NCBI RefSeq assembly: GCF_031624495.1
Contig: NZ_JAMQOP010000002.1
Coordinates: forward strand, 310,001 to 374,000
Length of the DNA stretch: 64,000 bases
Direction of reading: 5' to 3'
Source of the DNA: Halogeometricum sp. S1BR25-6
GTDB lineage: Archaea; Halobacteriota; Halobacteria; Halobacteriales; Haloferacaceae
In this document: positions 23,755 through 33,277 of the stretch, piece by piece
Layout: each line of letters begins with the position of its first letter
Position numbering within the stretch: the stretch's first letter is position 1
Notes under the pieces: generated by a model
Seen by the model: the letters and a program-made list of their open reading frames with translations, nothing else
Databases searched by the model: none
Told to the model about the DNA's origin: nothing
Position numbers and translations under genes: made by a program

Positions 23755-24525
23755 GTGACCGACGACCCCGCGCGGTTCCTCGCGGATTCGCCGGACCGTC
23801 TGACCCTGCTTCGGCGCCTCTCCGAGGGCGGCGCGTCGCCGAGCGAACTCGCCGACGACCTCCCGTTCTCGCGGCGGAGCGTCCAGCGGAACCTCGCGGC
23901 GTTCGTCGACCGGGGGTGGGCCGAGAGCGGCGGGGGGACCTACCGAGCGACCGTGACCGGCACCCTCGTCGCCGAGGAGCACGCGGCGTACGTCGACGCC
24001 CTCGACCGAATCGGCGAGTTCGCGCCGCTGTTCCGCCACCTGCCGGACCGCGACCACGCGCCGGACCCGGCGTGGCTGGCCGGCGCCGAACTGACCGCCG
24101 CGACCGACGACGACCCGCAGGCTCCGGTCCACCGCTACGTCCAGAGCGTGAAGCGCCTCGACACCGACCGTGTCAGGATGCTCTCGCCGGTGCTGAGCCG
24201 CCTGTTCCACGACGCGCACGCGTCGCTGGCGATGCGCGGCGTACACACGGACCTCGTGATGCCAGCGCCGATGGTCCGACGGGCCAGAGAGCGCAACCCG
24301 ACGGAGTTCGCGACGGTCGTCCGTCTGGACGTGCTCTCGCTGTACCGCTGTCGAGATTTCTTCTCGGTCGGACTCGTCCTCGGCGACGACCGGGTGCTGC
24401 TGGCCGCCTACGACAGGGAGAAACGGTTGCGAGCGCTCGTCGAGTCCGACGACGCCCGGGTTCGCGCGTGGGCGGCGGAGTTATTCGAGCGGTACCGAGA
24501 GCAGTCGGACCGGGTGACGGAATAG
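23755..24525 (+). CDS. HTH transcriptional regulator with FilR1-like middle domain
   Basis: From GTG 23755 the 256-residue protein has an N-terminal winged helix (RLTLLRRLSEGGASPSELAD, FSRRSVQRNLAAFVDRGWAE) and a C-terminal domain of the FilR1/DUF1724 type (LSPVLSRLFHDAH, GVHTDLVMPAPMVRRARE, CRDFFSVGLVLGDDRVLLAAYD). Haloarchaea contain many such regulators; targets are unknown. The GTG starts right at TDDPARFLADSPDRL; an upstream in-frame start would add a long low-complexity leader. Confidence 0.8.
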   Translation: MTDDPARFLADSPDRLTLLRRLSEGGASPSELADDLPFSRRSVQRNLAAFVDRGWAESGGGTYRATVTGTLVAEEHAAYVDALDRIGEFAPLFRHLPDRDHAPDPAWLAGAELTAATDDDPQAPVHRYVQSVKRLDTDRVRMLSPVLSRLFHDAHASLAMRGVHTDLVMPAPMVRRARERNPTEFATVVRLDVLSLYRCRDFFSVGLVLGDDRVLLAAYDREKRLRALVESDDARVRAWAAELFERYREQSDRVTE

Positions 24526-24665
24526 GTGGTCGGGCGCCGCTGATTCCGAATTACGTATCGCGGTATGCGATATACGAGGCCTGTCGGCCGGTTCGACGAG
24601 TTCCGACGGGGCCCGCGAGTGGGAGAACCAGTATCTTCAACTGCCATCGACGCAGAACAGCGAGT

Positions 24666-24824
24666 ATGAGTCTGGAGATGGAACGCGACTGCCCCGAGTG
24701 CGACAGCACCGAGTTCTGGAAGACGGCGTACATGGAGATTCACCTCGGGAAGAAGACGAAGTGGCGCTGTAGCGACTGCGGGTTCGGCTTCATCCAGATA
24801 GACGGCGACATCAGCACGGCGTAG
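24666..24824 (+). CDS. Small zinc beta-ribbon protein (DUF7838-like)
   Basis: The 52-residue protein has two CxxC pairs, CPEC near residues 9-12 and CSDC near 34-37, forming a zinc ribbon, with TEFWKTAYMEIHLGKKTKW between. It matches a universal haloarchaeal micro-protein family I believe is DUF7838. Function is unknown. ATG 24666; the frame is too short for many gene finders. Confidence 0.75.
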   Translation: MSLEMERDCPECDSTEFWKTAYMEIHLGKKTKWRCSDCGFGFIQIDGDISTA

Positions 24825-24835
24825 GCTCGCACTGT

Positions 24836-24850
24836 TCTCTCTCTCTCTCT
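24836..24850. repeat. CT dinucleotide tract
   Basis: A short run of CT dinucleotides between convergent genes. It is probably part of the T-rich end of the zinc-ribbon transcript. Confidence 0.5.
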
Positions 24851-24867
24851 TCGCGCTTCGTTCGAGC

Positions 24868-24884
24868 GGCGGCCAAAAAGAGCC
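24868..24884 (-). terminator. T-rich terminator after gcvPB
   Basis: On the minus strand the sequence after the gcvPB stop reads GGCTCTTTTTGGCC, a run of five T in GC-rich context. Archaeal terminators are usually T-tracts of this kind. Confidence 0.35.
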
Positions 24885-24896
24885 GTCGCGCGGTCG

Positions 24897-26330
24897 CTAC
24901 TCCTCGCTTTCGTCAGAGTCCAGCGCCCGCCACGATAGGCGGGGTTCGCGCGCGGCGGTCACCTGGTCGATACGTCGCGCCGTCGTCTTCGAGGGCGCGT
25001 TCTCCAACTCCTCGTCGGAGTCGGCCATCGCGGCGTTGAACGCGTGCGCTAAGTCGTCGAGCGAGTCGCGGTTCTCTATCTCAGTGGGTTCGGTAAGCAT
25101 CGCCTCGGGGACGAACTCGGGCCACTTCGTCGTCGGCGGGTGGACGCCGTAGTCGAGCATCCGTTTGGCTACGTCGGCGGCGTCTCTGTCGCCGGCGGTG
25201 GCGGCGAACTCGTGGTGGAACGGTTCGTACGGCACCTCGTAGTCTATCTGCGAGGCGAGGTAGTTCGCGTTCAGCACGGCCTTCGCGGAGGCGTCCGCCA
25301 GTCCCGTATCGCCGAGGCGGGCGATGTAGGCGTACGCCTTGACGAGGACGAACCAGTTGCCTTGGTAGCCGTGGACCTTGCCAATTGACTCCTCGGGGTC
25401 GAACAGTTCGTAGTTGCCGCCCGTCTCGCGGACGCGCGGACTCGGCAGGTAGGGGGCGAGTTCCTCGACGACGCCGACGGGGCCGGCGCCTGGGCCGCCG
25501 CCGCCGTGCGGCGTGGCGAACGTCTTGTGCACGTTGTAGTGCATGATGTCGAAGCCCATGTCGCCCGGACGGGCCCGGCCGAGCAGGGCGTTGAGGTTCG
25601 CGCCGTCGTAGTAGAGCAGACCGCCCACGTCGTGTACCATCTCCGCGATGTCGACGATGTCGCGTTCGAACAGGCCCACCGTGTTCGGATTGGTGAGCAT
25701 CAGCGCCGCGGTGTCCTCAGAGAGGGCGGCGTCGAGGGCGTCCACGTCGACGCGGCCGTCCTCGTCGCTCGGGAGTTCCACCACGTCGTAGCCTGCCATC
25801 GCGGCCGACGCGAAGTTCGTCCCGTGCGCGGAGGCGGGGACGACGACTTCGTGCCGATCGTTGCCGTTGGCCTCGTGGTACGCCTTCGCGACGAGGATAC
25901 CCGCGAACTCCCCAGCGGCGCCCGCGGGCGGTTGCAGCGTCACAGCGTCCATCCCGCCGATACGCGCGAGGTAGTCCTGCAGGTCGCAGAGGAGTTCGAG
26001 CGACCCCTGCACGCTCCCGGCCGAGCGGTCGGGGTGGACCGCCGCGTTCGGGTCGGCGGCGACGTCCTCGGTGAACGAGGGGTTGTACTTCATCGTGCAG
26101 GACCCCAGCGGGTACGGCCCGCTCTCGACGCTCCAGTTCATCTGCGAGAGGCGCGTGTAGTGGCGGGCGAGTTCGGGTTCCGAGAGGTCCGGAAGTTCCA
26201 CCGAATCGCGCGTCAACTCGGCCGGCAGCGGCGAGTCATCCTCGTCTATCTCGACGCGTGCGGCGTTCTTCTCGGCGAGTAGCGGTTCGTACTGGTCGTC
26301 GCGCGAGTAGCGCGCTTGGTCGTAGTTCAT
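24897..26330 (-). CDS. gcvPB: Glycine dehydrogenase (decarboxylating) subunit 2
   Basis: P-protein beta subunit of the glycine cleavage system; it carries PLP and, with GcvPA, decarboxylates glycine and passes aminomethyl to the lipoyl arm of GcvH. The PLP lysine lies in NVHKTFATPHGGGG (Lys about 269). Other landmarks: GSCTMKYNPSF, GLLYYDGANLNALLG, QPPAGAAGEFAG. The 477-residue start is ATG 26330: GGAGGTG lies just upstream, and the in-frame GTG at 26339 falls within that ribosome-binding site. Last gene of the gcvT-H-PA-PB operon. Confidence 0.96.
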   Translation of the reverse strand: MNYDQARYSRDDQYEPLLAEKNAARVEIDEDDSPLPAELTRDSVELPDLSEPELARHYTRLSQMNWSVESGPYPLGSCTMKYNPSFTEDVAADPNAAVHPDRSAGSVQGSLELLCDLQDYLARIGGMDAVTLQPPAGAAGEFAGILVAKAYHEANGNDRHEVVVPASAHGTNFASAAMAGYDVVELPSDEDGRVDVDALDAALSEDTAALMLTNPNTVGLFERDIVDIAEMVHDVGGLLYYDGANLNALLGRARPGDMGFDIMHYNVHKTFATPHGGGGPGAGPVGVVEELAPYLPSPRVRETGGNYELFDPEESIGKVHGYQGNWFVLVKAYAYIARLGDTGLADASAKAVLNANYLASQIDYEVPYEPFHHEFAATAGDRDAADVAKRMLDYGVHPPTTKWPEFVPEAMLTEPTEIENRDSLDDLAHAFNAAMADSDEELENAPSKTTARRIDQVTAAREPRLSWRALDSDESEE

Positions 26331-26393
26331 TCGAGACACCTCCGTGGCGAGAGTGAACGAGGCTGGGCGCCTCGCGTCCGGACGTACTCCATC

Positions 26394-27716
26394 TTACAGA
26401 ACCTCCTCGAACGCCGCGACCAGTTCCTCGGTCTTCCGGGCGTTCAGGTCGGTGACGCACACCTGCAGTTCGTGCTCCCCGACGACGTGGACGGCGAAGC
26501 CCTCCGCCTCCAAATCGGAGGCGATGGCCTCGGCGGGTTGGTCGGTGTGCGCGACGAACTCGCGGAAGTGGTGTCGGTCGTGGACGGGGGCTTTGACGCC
26601 CTTCAGGTCGTTCAGCGCGGCCGCGAGCGACTCGGCGTCGGTGACGCAGCGCTTCGCCAAGTCGACGAGGCCGTCGGGACCGAGGTACGCGACGTGCATC
26701 GCCGTCCGGAGGGCGACCCACGCCTGGTTCGTACAGATGTTCGAGGTGGCCCGCTCCTTGCGGATGTGCTGCTCGCGCGTCTGCAGCGTCAGCGTGTACG
26801 CCCGCTTGCCACCGGCGTCCTCGCTCGCGCCGACGAGTCGCCCCGGCACCTGCCGGAGGAACGACTCGCGGGTGGCGAACAGACCGAGTCCCATCCCGTA
26901 GGCGGTGGGCATCCCGAGGGCGTCCGCCTCGCCGACGACGACGTCGGCGCCGACGCTCGCGGGTTCTTCGAGCAGTCCGAGCGCCACGATGTCGGTGCCG
27001 AGGCAGAACAGCGCGCCCGCCTCGTCCGCCACGTCGCCGATTTCCGAGAGACGCTCCTCGACGGCGCCGCGGACCGTCGGGTTCTCGGCGTACACCATCG
27101 AGACGTCCTCGCCGACCGCGTCCCCGAGAGCGTCAACGTCGACGTTGCCGTCGTCCATCGGGTACGTCTCGACGGTCAGGTCCGTCCCGGAGACGTAGTT
27201 ATCGAGGACGCTCCGCTTGCCGGCGTGGAGCGTCTTCGGAACGAGAATCCGAGTCCCGGAGACGCGGCGGACGCGGTTCGAGAGGCGCGCCGCCTCCGCC
27301 AGCGCCGTCGCGGCGTCGTACATCGAGCAGTTCGCCACGGGGAGGCCAGTGAGTTCCACCAGCAGCGACTGGTACTCGAACAGTACCTGCAGGAATCCCT
27401 GCGTTATTTCGGGTTGGTACTGCGTGTAGGAGGTGAGAAACTCCGAGCGGCGCGAGATGTCGTCGACCAGCGCGGGGACGTAGTGGCCGTGGTGACCGCG
27501 TCCGAGGAACTCGGTGAGGTCCGCGTTCTTCGCGAACGTCCTCGACAGTTCGGTCCGCAGTTCCCGCTCTCCGCGCGCGTCGATGCCGAACTCGCCGTCG
27601 AACCGCACGTCCTCGGGGATGTCAAACAGCGACTCCTCGCCGTCGGCGTCGACGGCGTCGAGCATCGCCGCCGTCTCCGCCTCGGTGTGGGGTGCGTAGG
27701 GGCTTCCGCGCGTCAT
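26394..27716 (-). CDS. gcvPA: Glycine dehydrogenase (decarboxylating) subunit 1
   Basis: P-protein alpha subunit, 440 residues, pairing with GcvPB. Landmarks: [20 protein letters not shown] at the start, [32 protein letters not shown] and [17 protein letters not shown], all typical of GcvPA. The catalytic PLP lysine resides in the other subunit. ATG 27716 overlaps the gcvH stop by 4 bp (ATGA), so translation is coupled; upstream frame residues are discarded. The gene is separated from gcvPB by 63 bp carrying the gcvPB ribosome-binding site. Confidence 0.96.
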   Translation of the reverse strand: MTRGSPYAPHTEAETAAMLDAVDADGEESLFDIPEDVRFDGEFGIDARGERELRTELSRTFAKNADLTEFLGRGHHGHYVPALVDDISRRSEFLTSYTQYQPEITQGFLQVLFEYQSLLVELTGLPVANCSMYDAATALAEAARLSNRVRRVSGTRILVPKTLHAGKRSVLDNYVSGTDLTVETYPMDDGNVDVDALGDAVGEDVSMVYAENPTVRGAVEERLSEIGDVADEAGALFCLGTDIVALGLLEEPASVGADVVVGEADALGMPTAYGMGLGLFATRESFLRQVPGRLVGASEDAGGKRAYTLTLQTREQHIRKERATSNICTNQAWVALRTAMHVAYLGPDGLVDLAKRCVTDAESLAAALNDLKGVKAPVHDRHHFREFVAHTDQPAEAIASDLEAEGFAVHVVGEHELQVCVTDLNARKTEELVAAFEEVL

Positions 27717-28093
27717 TCGGTCTGGTCGCGGTACTCCTCGGGCGAGAGCAGTTCGTCGAACTCGTCGGCGTCCGACACCTCGACTTCGAGCATCCACCCC
27801 TCCCCGTAGGGGTCCTCGTTGACGAGTTCCGGCCGGTCGAACAGTTCTTCGTTCACGCCGACCACCGTGCCGGAGACGGGCGCGTAGAGGTCGGAGACGG
27901 CCTTGATGGACTCGACGACGCCGAACTCCTCGCCTCTCGTCACGTCGTCACCCTCCGCGGGGAGTTCGACGAAGACGACGTCGCCCAGTTCGTCCTGGGC
28001 GAAATCGGAGATGCCGATGGTGGCCGTCTCGCCGTCGGTGGTTGCGTACTCGTGCGATTCCAGATACTTGCGGTCTTCGGGTACTTCGAACAT
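27713..28093 (-). CDS. gcvH: Glycine cleavage system H protein
   Basis: The 126-residue lipoyl carrier protein shuttles the aminomethyl group from P-protein to T-protein. The lipoylated lysine is Lys64 in [17 protein letters not shown]. The fold landmarks [12 protein letters not shown] and [14 protein letters not shown] are intact. ATG 28093 lies 2 bp after the gcvT stop, and the 3' end overlaps gcvPA by 4 bp, so it is in the middle of the operon. Lipoylation enzymes are not in this window. Confidence 0.97.
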   Translation of the reverse strand: MFEVPEDRKYLESHEYATTDGETATIGISDFAQDELGDVVFVELPAEGDDVTRGEEFGVVESIKAVSDLYAPVSGTVVGVNEELFDRPELVNEDPYGEGWMLEVEVSDADEFDELLSPEEYRDQTE

Positions 28094-28095
28094 TG

Positions 28096-29196
28096 TTAAT
28101 CCTCCAGGAAGGGCGTGCTAACTACCTTCGCGCGTTTCTCCTGTTCCCGGACGGCGACGCGCAGGCGCGTTCCGGGGTCGGCGTACTCGACGGGGACGTA
28201 GCCGAGCGCTATCGGTTCGTTCAGGGTGGGACTCATCGTTCCGCTGGTGACGTGGCCGACGACGTGCCCGTCCTCGTCGACGACGTCGTAGCCGTGTCGG
28301 GCGACGCCGCGGTCCAGCAGTTTCAACCCGACGAGCTTCTCGTCGACGCCCTCCTCGTAGGCGGCTTCGAGGGCGTCGCGGCCGACGAACTCGGTATCGA
28401 GTTTCACCGCGAAGCCGACGCCGGCCTCGTAGGGGTTGCGAGGCTCCGTCTCGGGGTCGAAATCCTGCCCGGAGAGCAGGAAGCCCATCTCGATGCGGAG
28501 GGTATCGCGCGCGCCGAGGCCGCACGGCGTACAGCCGTGGTCGTCGACGAACGCGTTCCACATCGCCTCCGCCTCGTCCCACGGACAGAGTATCTCGAAG
28601 CCGTCTTCGCCGGTGTAGCCGGTGCGGGCGACCCACGACCGGACGCCGCCGACGTCGGCGTAACGGGCCTCGAACTTCGGGAGGTCGGCGGCGCCGTCGG
28701 CCGCGGCGGCGACGGCGTCCCGGGCGTCGGGACCCTGCACGGCGAACATCGCCCATTCCTCGGTGACGTTGTTCACCTGCGCGTCCAACCACCGCTCCTC
28801 CCGGTGGGCGGTCCACCGGTCGTGCATCTCGGCGTCGTGCCCGGCGTTCGGGATGAACAGGTAGCGCTCTCCCTCCTCGTCGGGGAGGCGGTAGACGACC
28901 GTGTCGTCCAGAATCGTTCCCTCCTCGTCCGTTATCATCGCGTACTGGGAGTCGCCGGGGTCGAGGCGCGTCACGTCGTTCGTGGTGAGTCGTTGCATCA
29001 GCGTCGTCGCGTCCGGTCCGGACACCTCCACCTCGCTCATGTGCGAGACGTCGAAGATGCCGACCGATTCGCGGACGGCCGCGTGCTCTGTCCGAATCGA
29101 GTCGAACTCGACCGGCATGTCCCACCCACCGAACTCCGTGAACTTGGCGTCACGGGCCGCGTGAGCCTCGCGCAACGGCGGTTTGCGAAGGGCCAT
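28096..29196 (-). CDS. gcvT: Aminomethyltransferase (glycine cleavage T protein)
   Basis: T-protein transfers the one-carbon unit to tetrahydrofolate, releasing ammonia and methylene-THF. The 366-residue protein shows [41 protein letters not shown] and [19 protein letters not shown], the canonical folate-binding frame. ATG 29196 begins [12 protein letters not shown]; an upstream frame extension lacks family similarity. It heads the operon gcvT-gcvH-gcvPA-gcvPB on the minus strand; the promoter lies in the 29197-29440 region, shared back to back with the EF-1alpha side. Confidence 0.96.
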   Translation of the reverse strand: MALRKPPLREAHAARDAKFTEFGGWDMPVEFDSIRTEHAAVRESVGIFDVSHMSEVEVSGPDATTLMQRLTTNDVTRLDPGDSQYAMITDEEGTILDDTVVYRLPDEEGERYLFIPNAGHDAEMHDRWTAHREERWLDAQVNNVTEEWAMFAVQGPDARDAVAAAADGAADLPKFEARYADVGGVRSWVARTGYTGEDGFEILCPWDEAEAMWNAFVDDHGCTPCGLGARDTLRIEMGFLLSGQDFDPETEPRNPYEAGVGFAVKLDTEFVGRDALEAAYEEGVDEKLVGLKLLDRGVARHGYDVVDEDGHVVGHVTSGTMSPTLNEPIALGYVPVEYADPGTRLRVAVREQEKRAKVVSTPFLED

Positions 29197-29452
29197 ACCT
29201 CCGAGTTGGTTCGGGCGAAGTAATGCTTTGGTATGTCGGTTCGGGGTTCCGGTGAGCGGGCGTTCGTCGCGGTAAACTGAATGCCGCGATAGGAAATCTA
29301 CATTTGAGGGGGCGTCCGACGAACGAGGTTCAGACGAGTCCGTCCAGTTCGGTGACCCGAGTGTCCGTTTGGGAGCAGTCCGAAGAATTGATAAATAGAT
29401 GTCACTATAGTTGTCAATCGACTGCACTGACGAATCAAAATCCGTGAAATAG

Positions 29453-29458
29453 GTTTAT
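29453..29458 (+). promoter_or_regulatory. TATA-like box for leaderless small ORF
   Basis: TTTATA is centred about 28 nt before the ATG at 29484, the usual distance to the start of a leaderless haloarchaeal transcript. This is what makes the downstream 33-codon frame worth noting. Confidence 0.5.
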
Positions 29459-29483
29459 ATTGCTGGCTACCGAATAAGTTACT

Positions 29484-29585
29484 ATGATAGTAGCAAATAC
29501 TCACAACCGAGACGTCCGTGCTGACGACCGCGACCGCCGAACGGCCACCTTCGCCGACATGGACCGTCTGATGCGAAGCATCTAA
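29484..29585 (+). CDS. Candidate 33-residue small protein
   Basis: ATG 29484 to TAA 29583-29585 encodes MIVANTHNRDVRADDRDRRT followed by ATFADMDRLMRSI. It has an acidic/basic helical tail and GC-biased third positions over most of its length, and a well-placed TATA-like element. No family is recognised. It lies between gcvT and EF-1alpha, read in the direction of EF-1alpha. It could be a small protein gene or a leader peptide. Confidence 0.45.
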   Translation: MIVANTHNRDVRADDRDRRTATFADMDRLMRSI

Positions 29586-29716
29586 TCGGCTGAAACTCTC
29601 TCTTTCGGGCGCTCTCGCCCCGAGAAACTGTTTTGTCCTCTCGCATCCATCTAGATTGATAGGCGTCGCGGACCGCGCCCGCTTTCGCGGGTGCGACCGC
29701 CGACGCGTTTCCTATC

Positions 29717-30982
29717 ATGAGCGACAAACCACACCAGAACCTGGCCATTATCGGACACGTCGACCACGGGAAATCCACCCTCGTCGGCCGACTGCTGTTC
29801 GAGACGGGGAGCGTCCCCGAGCACATCATCGAGCAGCACCGCGAAGAGGCCGCCGAGAAGGGCAAATCGGGCTTCGAGTTCGCCTACGTCATGGACAACC
29901 TCGCCGAGGAGCGAGAGCGCGGGGTGACCATCGACATCGCCCACCAGCGCTTCGACACGGACAAATACTACTTCACCATCGTGGACACGCCCGGTCACCG
30001 CGACTTCGTGAAGAACATGATTACCGGGGCCTCCCAGGCCGACCACGCCGTCCTCGTGGTCGCCGCCGACGACGGCGTCGCCCCACAGACCCGCGAACAC
30101 GTCTTCCTCGCGCGCACGCTGGGCATCGAGACGCTCATCATCGCCATCAACAAGATGGACACCGTCGGCTACAGCGAGGACACCTACGGGGAGATTCGCT
30201 CGGAGGTGCAGGACCTGCTGAAGCAGGTGCGCTTCGACACCGACGACGCCCGCTTCATTCCCATCTCGGCGTTCGAGGGGGACAACATCGCCGAGCGCTC
30301 GGAGAACATGGACTGGTTCGACGGCCCCACCGTGCTGGAGGCCCTCGACAACCTCCCGGCGCCGTCGCCGCCGACGGACGCCCCCCTTCGCATCCCGATT
30401 CAGGACGTCTACACCATCTCCGGCATCGGCACGGTCCCCGTCGGACGCGTCGAGACGGGGACGCTCAACGTCGGGGACAACGTCTCCTTCCAGCCCTCGG
30501 ACGTCTCCGGCGAGGTGAAGACCATCGAGATGCACCACGAGGAAGTCGACAGCGCGGGCCCCGGCGACAACGTCGGATTCAACGTCCGCGGCATCGGCAA
30601 GGACGACATCCGCCGCGGCGACGTGGCGGGTCCCGCCAATGCACCCCCCTCGGTCGCCGAGACGTTCCAGGCGCAAATCGTCGTGATGCAGCACCCCTCG
30701 GTCATCACCGCGGGCTACACGCCGGTCATCCACGCGCACACCGCGCAGGTGGCCTGCACGTTCGAGTCCATCGACAAGAAACTCGACCCGAAATCCGGCG
30801 AGGTCGCAGAAGAGAGCCCCGACTTCATCAAGGCCGGCGACGCCGCCGTCGTGACCCTGCGCCCGCAGAAACCGCTGGTGCTGGAACCCTCCTCGGAAAT
30901 TCCCGAACTCGGCTCCTTCGCCATCCGCGACATGGGTCAGACCATCGCGGCCGGGAAGGTGCTCGAAGTCCACGGGCGGTGA
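29717..30982 (+). CDS. tef1a: Translation elongation factor EF-1 alpha
   Basis: The GTPase carries aminoacyl-tRNA to the ribosome. The 421-residue protein has all G motifs: GHVDHGKST (residues 13-21), [14 protein letters not shown], plus the domain II/III landmarks [13 protein letters not shown] and [14 protein letters not shown]. It is fully archaeal in type. In haloarchaea EF-1alpha is usually next to rpsJ and fusA in the str operon; here it stands alone between the gcv operon and a YihY gene, so this may be a relocated or second copy. The leader contains a CCCGC-TTTC-GCGGG hairpin at about 29687-29700. Confidence 0.97.
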   Translation: MSDKPHQNLAIIGHVDHGKSTLVGRLLFETGSVPEHIIEQHREEAAEKGKSGFEFAYVMDNLAEERERGVTIDIAHQRFDTDKYYFTIVDTPGHRDFVKNMITGASQADHAVLVVAADDGVAPQTREHVFLARTLGIETLIIAINKMDTVGYSEDTYGEIRSEVQDLLKQVRFDTDDARFIPISAFEGDNIAERSENMDWFDGPTVLEALDNLPAPSPPTDAPLRIPIQDVYTISGIGTVPVGRVETGTLNVGDNVSFQPSDVSGEVKTIEMHHEEVDSAGPGDNVGFNVRGIGKDDIRRGDVAGPANAPPSVAETFQAQIVVMQHPSVITAGYTPVIHAHTAQVACTFESIDKKLDPKSGEVAEESPDFIKAGDAAVVTLRPQKPLVLEPSSEIPELGSFAIRDMGQTIAAGKVLEVHGR

Positions 30983-31053
30983 CCGACTCCCTTCTTTCAA
31001 CGCGGCGGTCCGCGAGCGAGCGGTGAGCCGCGTTTCCGCGGGGTGACCGAGTC

Positions 31054-31836
31054 TCAGGCCGACCCGGCGGCGGTCGTCGCCGTCGAGAGCGTCGCGTTCA
31101 CGACGAACCCGAGCATGAGCACGACGGCGGCGAGATAGAGGCTCGAGAGCACGAGCAAGATGACGCTGAGGACGCCGAAGACCGCGTACGCGGCCGCGTT
31201 CGCGATGTAGAACCGGACGGCGGCGAGCAGGACCGTCCACCCGAACGCGGCGGCGACGCTCCCCGGAAGCGCCGCCGTCGGGGAGGGGAGTTCGCTCGTC
31301 GGGACGTAGTACAGGGGGAGGAGCACGAGCGAGAGCGCGACGAAGAGGGAGCCAAGACCGGCCACGGCGGGGACGACGCTGGGTAGGAGGACGAAGAACG
31401 CGCTCGCGGCGACGACCGACCCGACGCTCAGTCCGACCGAAGCGAGGATGCTGGCCGCGTCGGCGAGTCGGCCGCGCGGCGACTCGTGAGCGGCGTCCTC
31501 GACGCGGGAGATCACCGTCTCGAAGCCGGCGGTGGCGTTGGCGGCGCTCCAGACGAGGACGACGACGGCGAACAGGGTCGCACTCGCCTTCCCGGCGGAG
31601 TTTGACAGCGCTCGCGAGACCAGCCCCTGCGCCTGCGGGGTGAGAAACTGCGACGTCGCCGCTCGGACCGGTTCGATAATCGGTTTCCCGACGACGACCA
31701 ACAGCAGCACCAACACCGGGAGCAGCGAGGCGAAGCCGTAATACGCCAGCGCCGCCGCCGGATACTGTATCCGGTGCTCGTACGACGTCTCGACGACGGT
31801 CCGCACCGTCTCGACGGCGGTGTCGGGTCGCGGCAC
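31054..31836 (-). CDS. YihY/virulence factor BrkB family membrane protein
   Basis: The 260-residue protein has about six hydrophobic segments and the family pattern YPAAALAYYGFASLLPVLVL near residues 19-38 and TAGFETVISRVEDAAHES later. YihY family proteins are polytopic membrane proteins of uncertain function (once confused with RNase BN). The start codon is GTG at 31836. Monocistronic; a palindrome-rich region lies upstream (31940-31983). Confidence 0.88.
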   Translation of the reverse strand: MPRPDTAVETVRTVVETSYEHRIQYPAAALAYYGFASLLPVLVLLLVVVGKPIIEPVRAATSQFLTPQAQGLVSRALSNSAGKASATLFAVVVLVWSAANATAGFETVISRVEDAAHESPRGRLADAASILASVGLSVGSVVAASAFFVLLPSVVPAVAGLGSLFVALSLVLLPLYYVPTSELPSPTAALPGSVAAAFGWTVLLAAVRFYIANAAAYAVFGVLSVILLVLSSLYLAAVVLMLGFVVNATLSTATTAAGSA

Positions 31837-32159
31837 ATCAGCCCTAGCGGGAGCGCACTGAAAACGCTGTGTGGCCGTCGTCGACCCCGACTAGTCGCTC
31901 CGGGTTTCGCGTCGCTCGCGCGCCGCCGGTCTCGACTCGGCGTCACGGGGCGTCACGGTGCGCCATGACGCATCGCGTCACGGATTCGGAGAACGGAAGC
32001 GAGGGGGCGAACGCACCAGGCGGGATGTGCACGCTCCCTCGGGACGTATCGGGAGGGACGGTTGATACAGACTAACGTGGAACGTCGGCGGGCGTTCCGG
32101 TGGCGGTACAGCGGGGACCGCTCGTGGTTGGATTCGGCGCGGTTGGTGCCTCCGTTTTC
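31837..32159. other. Non-coding region with repeated GCGTCACGG motif
   Basis: About 320 bp without a gene, upstream of the leftward YihY gene. It contains three GCGTCACGG copies and a perfect palindrome; see 31940-31983. Otherwise nothing recognisable. Confidence 0.5.
31940..31983. promoter_or_regulatory. Three GCGTCACGG repeats with TGACGC/GCGTCA palindrome
   Basis: GCGTCACGG occurs at 31940-31948, 31950-31958 and 31975-31983. The last overlaps the perfect inverted repeat TGACGC-ATC-GCGTCA (31966-31980). The first two are 10 bp apart, one helical turn, which suggests a regulator-binding site; proof is lacking. Confidence 0.4.
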
Positions 32160-32417
32160 TCACCCACCTGCGGCCGCGTCGTTTCGGAGGTACACGCCGT
32201 CGGCGCGCCATCCGTTGCCGCGGGCGCCGGCCCGCGTCAACTCCATCGTGACGGGCGCTCCCGTCGGAAGTCCGGCGAGTCGTTCGCGGAGGCCCTCGTG
32301 AGCGTACTCGACGACGTGGTAGGTCGCGTTCGTCTCGTGGGTCCGTAGGGTCAACGCGCCGTGGGCGTTCATCTCGCCGACGACAGTGAACGTTTCACCA
32401 ATCTTTGCTACACTCAT
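32160..32417 (-). CDS. Small conserved haloarchaeal protein (DUF7999-like)
   Basis: The 85-residue protein starts MSVAKIGETFTVVGEMNAHG and reads LTLRTHETNATYHVVEYAHE, then GAPVTMELTRAGARGNGWRA and VYLRNDAA, a beta-rich single domain. It matches a recurrent haloarchaeal family I believe is DUF7999; function unknown. ATG 32417 preceded by an AT-rich region (32420-32460). Alone on its strand. Confidence 0.7.
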   Translation of the reverse strand: MSVAKIGETFTVVGEMNAHGALTLRTHETNATYHVVEYAHEGLRERLAGLPTGAPVTMELTRAGARGNGWRADGVYLRNDAAAGG

Positions 32418-32611
32418 TCTTACTTCATCAACTTGTGCGCGAGATAGATAGATAAATCTGGCCCACTAGGTGTATAAGGTGTACATACGGGGTTGGGATG
32501 GGATGAACCCCGCCCGCGCGTCACGGTAGTCACGGAGCGACCGGACGGACCGTCGGATTCCCCCTTCGCCGAATCAGCGGGGTTATTCGGGTTCGGGCGG
32601 AACGGACGCGC

Positions 32612-33199
32612 ATGAACCCCTCGCGACGGGACGCCGCGCCCGAGGACACGGAGACCGCGACGGGAGCGGACGCCGGCGTCTCCGACGACGACGACGCCCG
32701 CACCGATACCGCGACCGACGCCACTACCGACGGCGTTCCCCCCGGCGGAGACCCGCGCGTCGCCCTGTTCGTCGACGGGCCGAACGTCCTCCGCGAGGAG
32801 TTCGACGTGGACTTGGACGACGTGCGCGAGGCGGCCGCCGCCTTCGGCCGACCCGCCGCTACGCGGCTCTACCTCGACGAACACGCCACTCCGGGGCTGA
32901 TTCAGGCCGCCGAGGCACGCGGGTTCGAGGTGGTCGTCACCAGCGGCGACGTGGACGTCCGCCTCGCCGTCGACCTGACGCGCTTCGCCGTCGAAGGGCG
33001 GGCCGACGTCGTCGCCGTCGCCTCCCGCGACACGGACTTCAAGCCCGCCATCGAGACGGCCAACGCCTACGGTCTGCGCACCGTGGCAATCGCCCCCGGC
33101 GCGTTCGGCCGGTCGGACGCCCTGCGGAACGCCGCGACGGAGAGCGTCACGCTGGGCGACGACGAGGACGGCCCGTCGCTGGTCGGTTACGACGGGTAG
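32612..33199 (+). CDS. NYN-domain (PIN-like) putative ribonuclease
   Basis: NYN domains are PIN-like nucleases. The 195-residue protein has a low-complexity acidic N-terminus (1-48), then the domain: VALFVDGPNVLREEF (first catalytic Asp and the DGPN signature), VVVTSGDVDVRLAVDLTRFA and VVAVASRDTDFKPAIETANAYG with the acidic cluster. It resembles the TIGR00288-type archaeal family. Target RNA is unknown. ATG 32612. Confidence 0.85.
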   Translation: MNPSRRDAAPEDTETATGADAGVSDDDDARTDTATDATTDGVPPGGDPRVALFVDGPNVLREEFDVDLDDVREAAAAFGRPAATRLYLDEHATPGLIQAAEARGFEVVVTSGDVDVRLAVDLTRFAVEGRADVVAVASRDTDFKPAIETANAYGLRTVAIAPGAFGRSDALRNAATESVTLGDDEDGPSLVGYDG

Positions 33200-33277
33200 C
33201 ACGACGCGAGAATCAGTGCCGACGCGCCGACGGTCGGGAGCGACCAACCTTTTACTCGAACCGTCCGACCCCGACGT

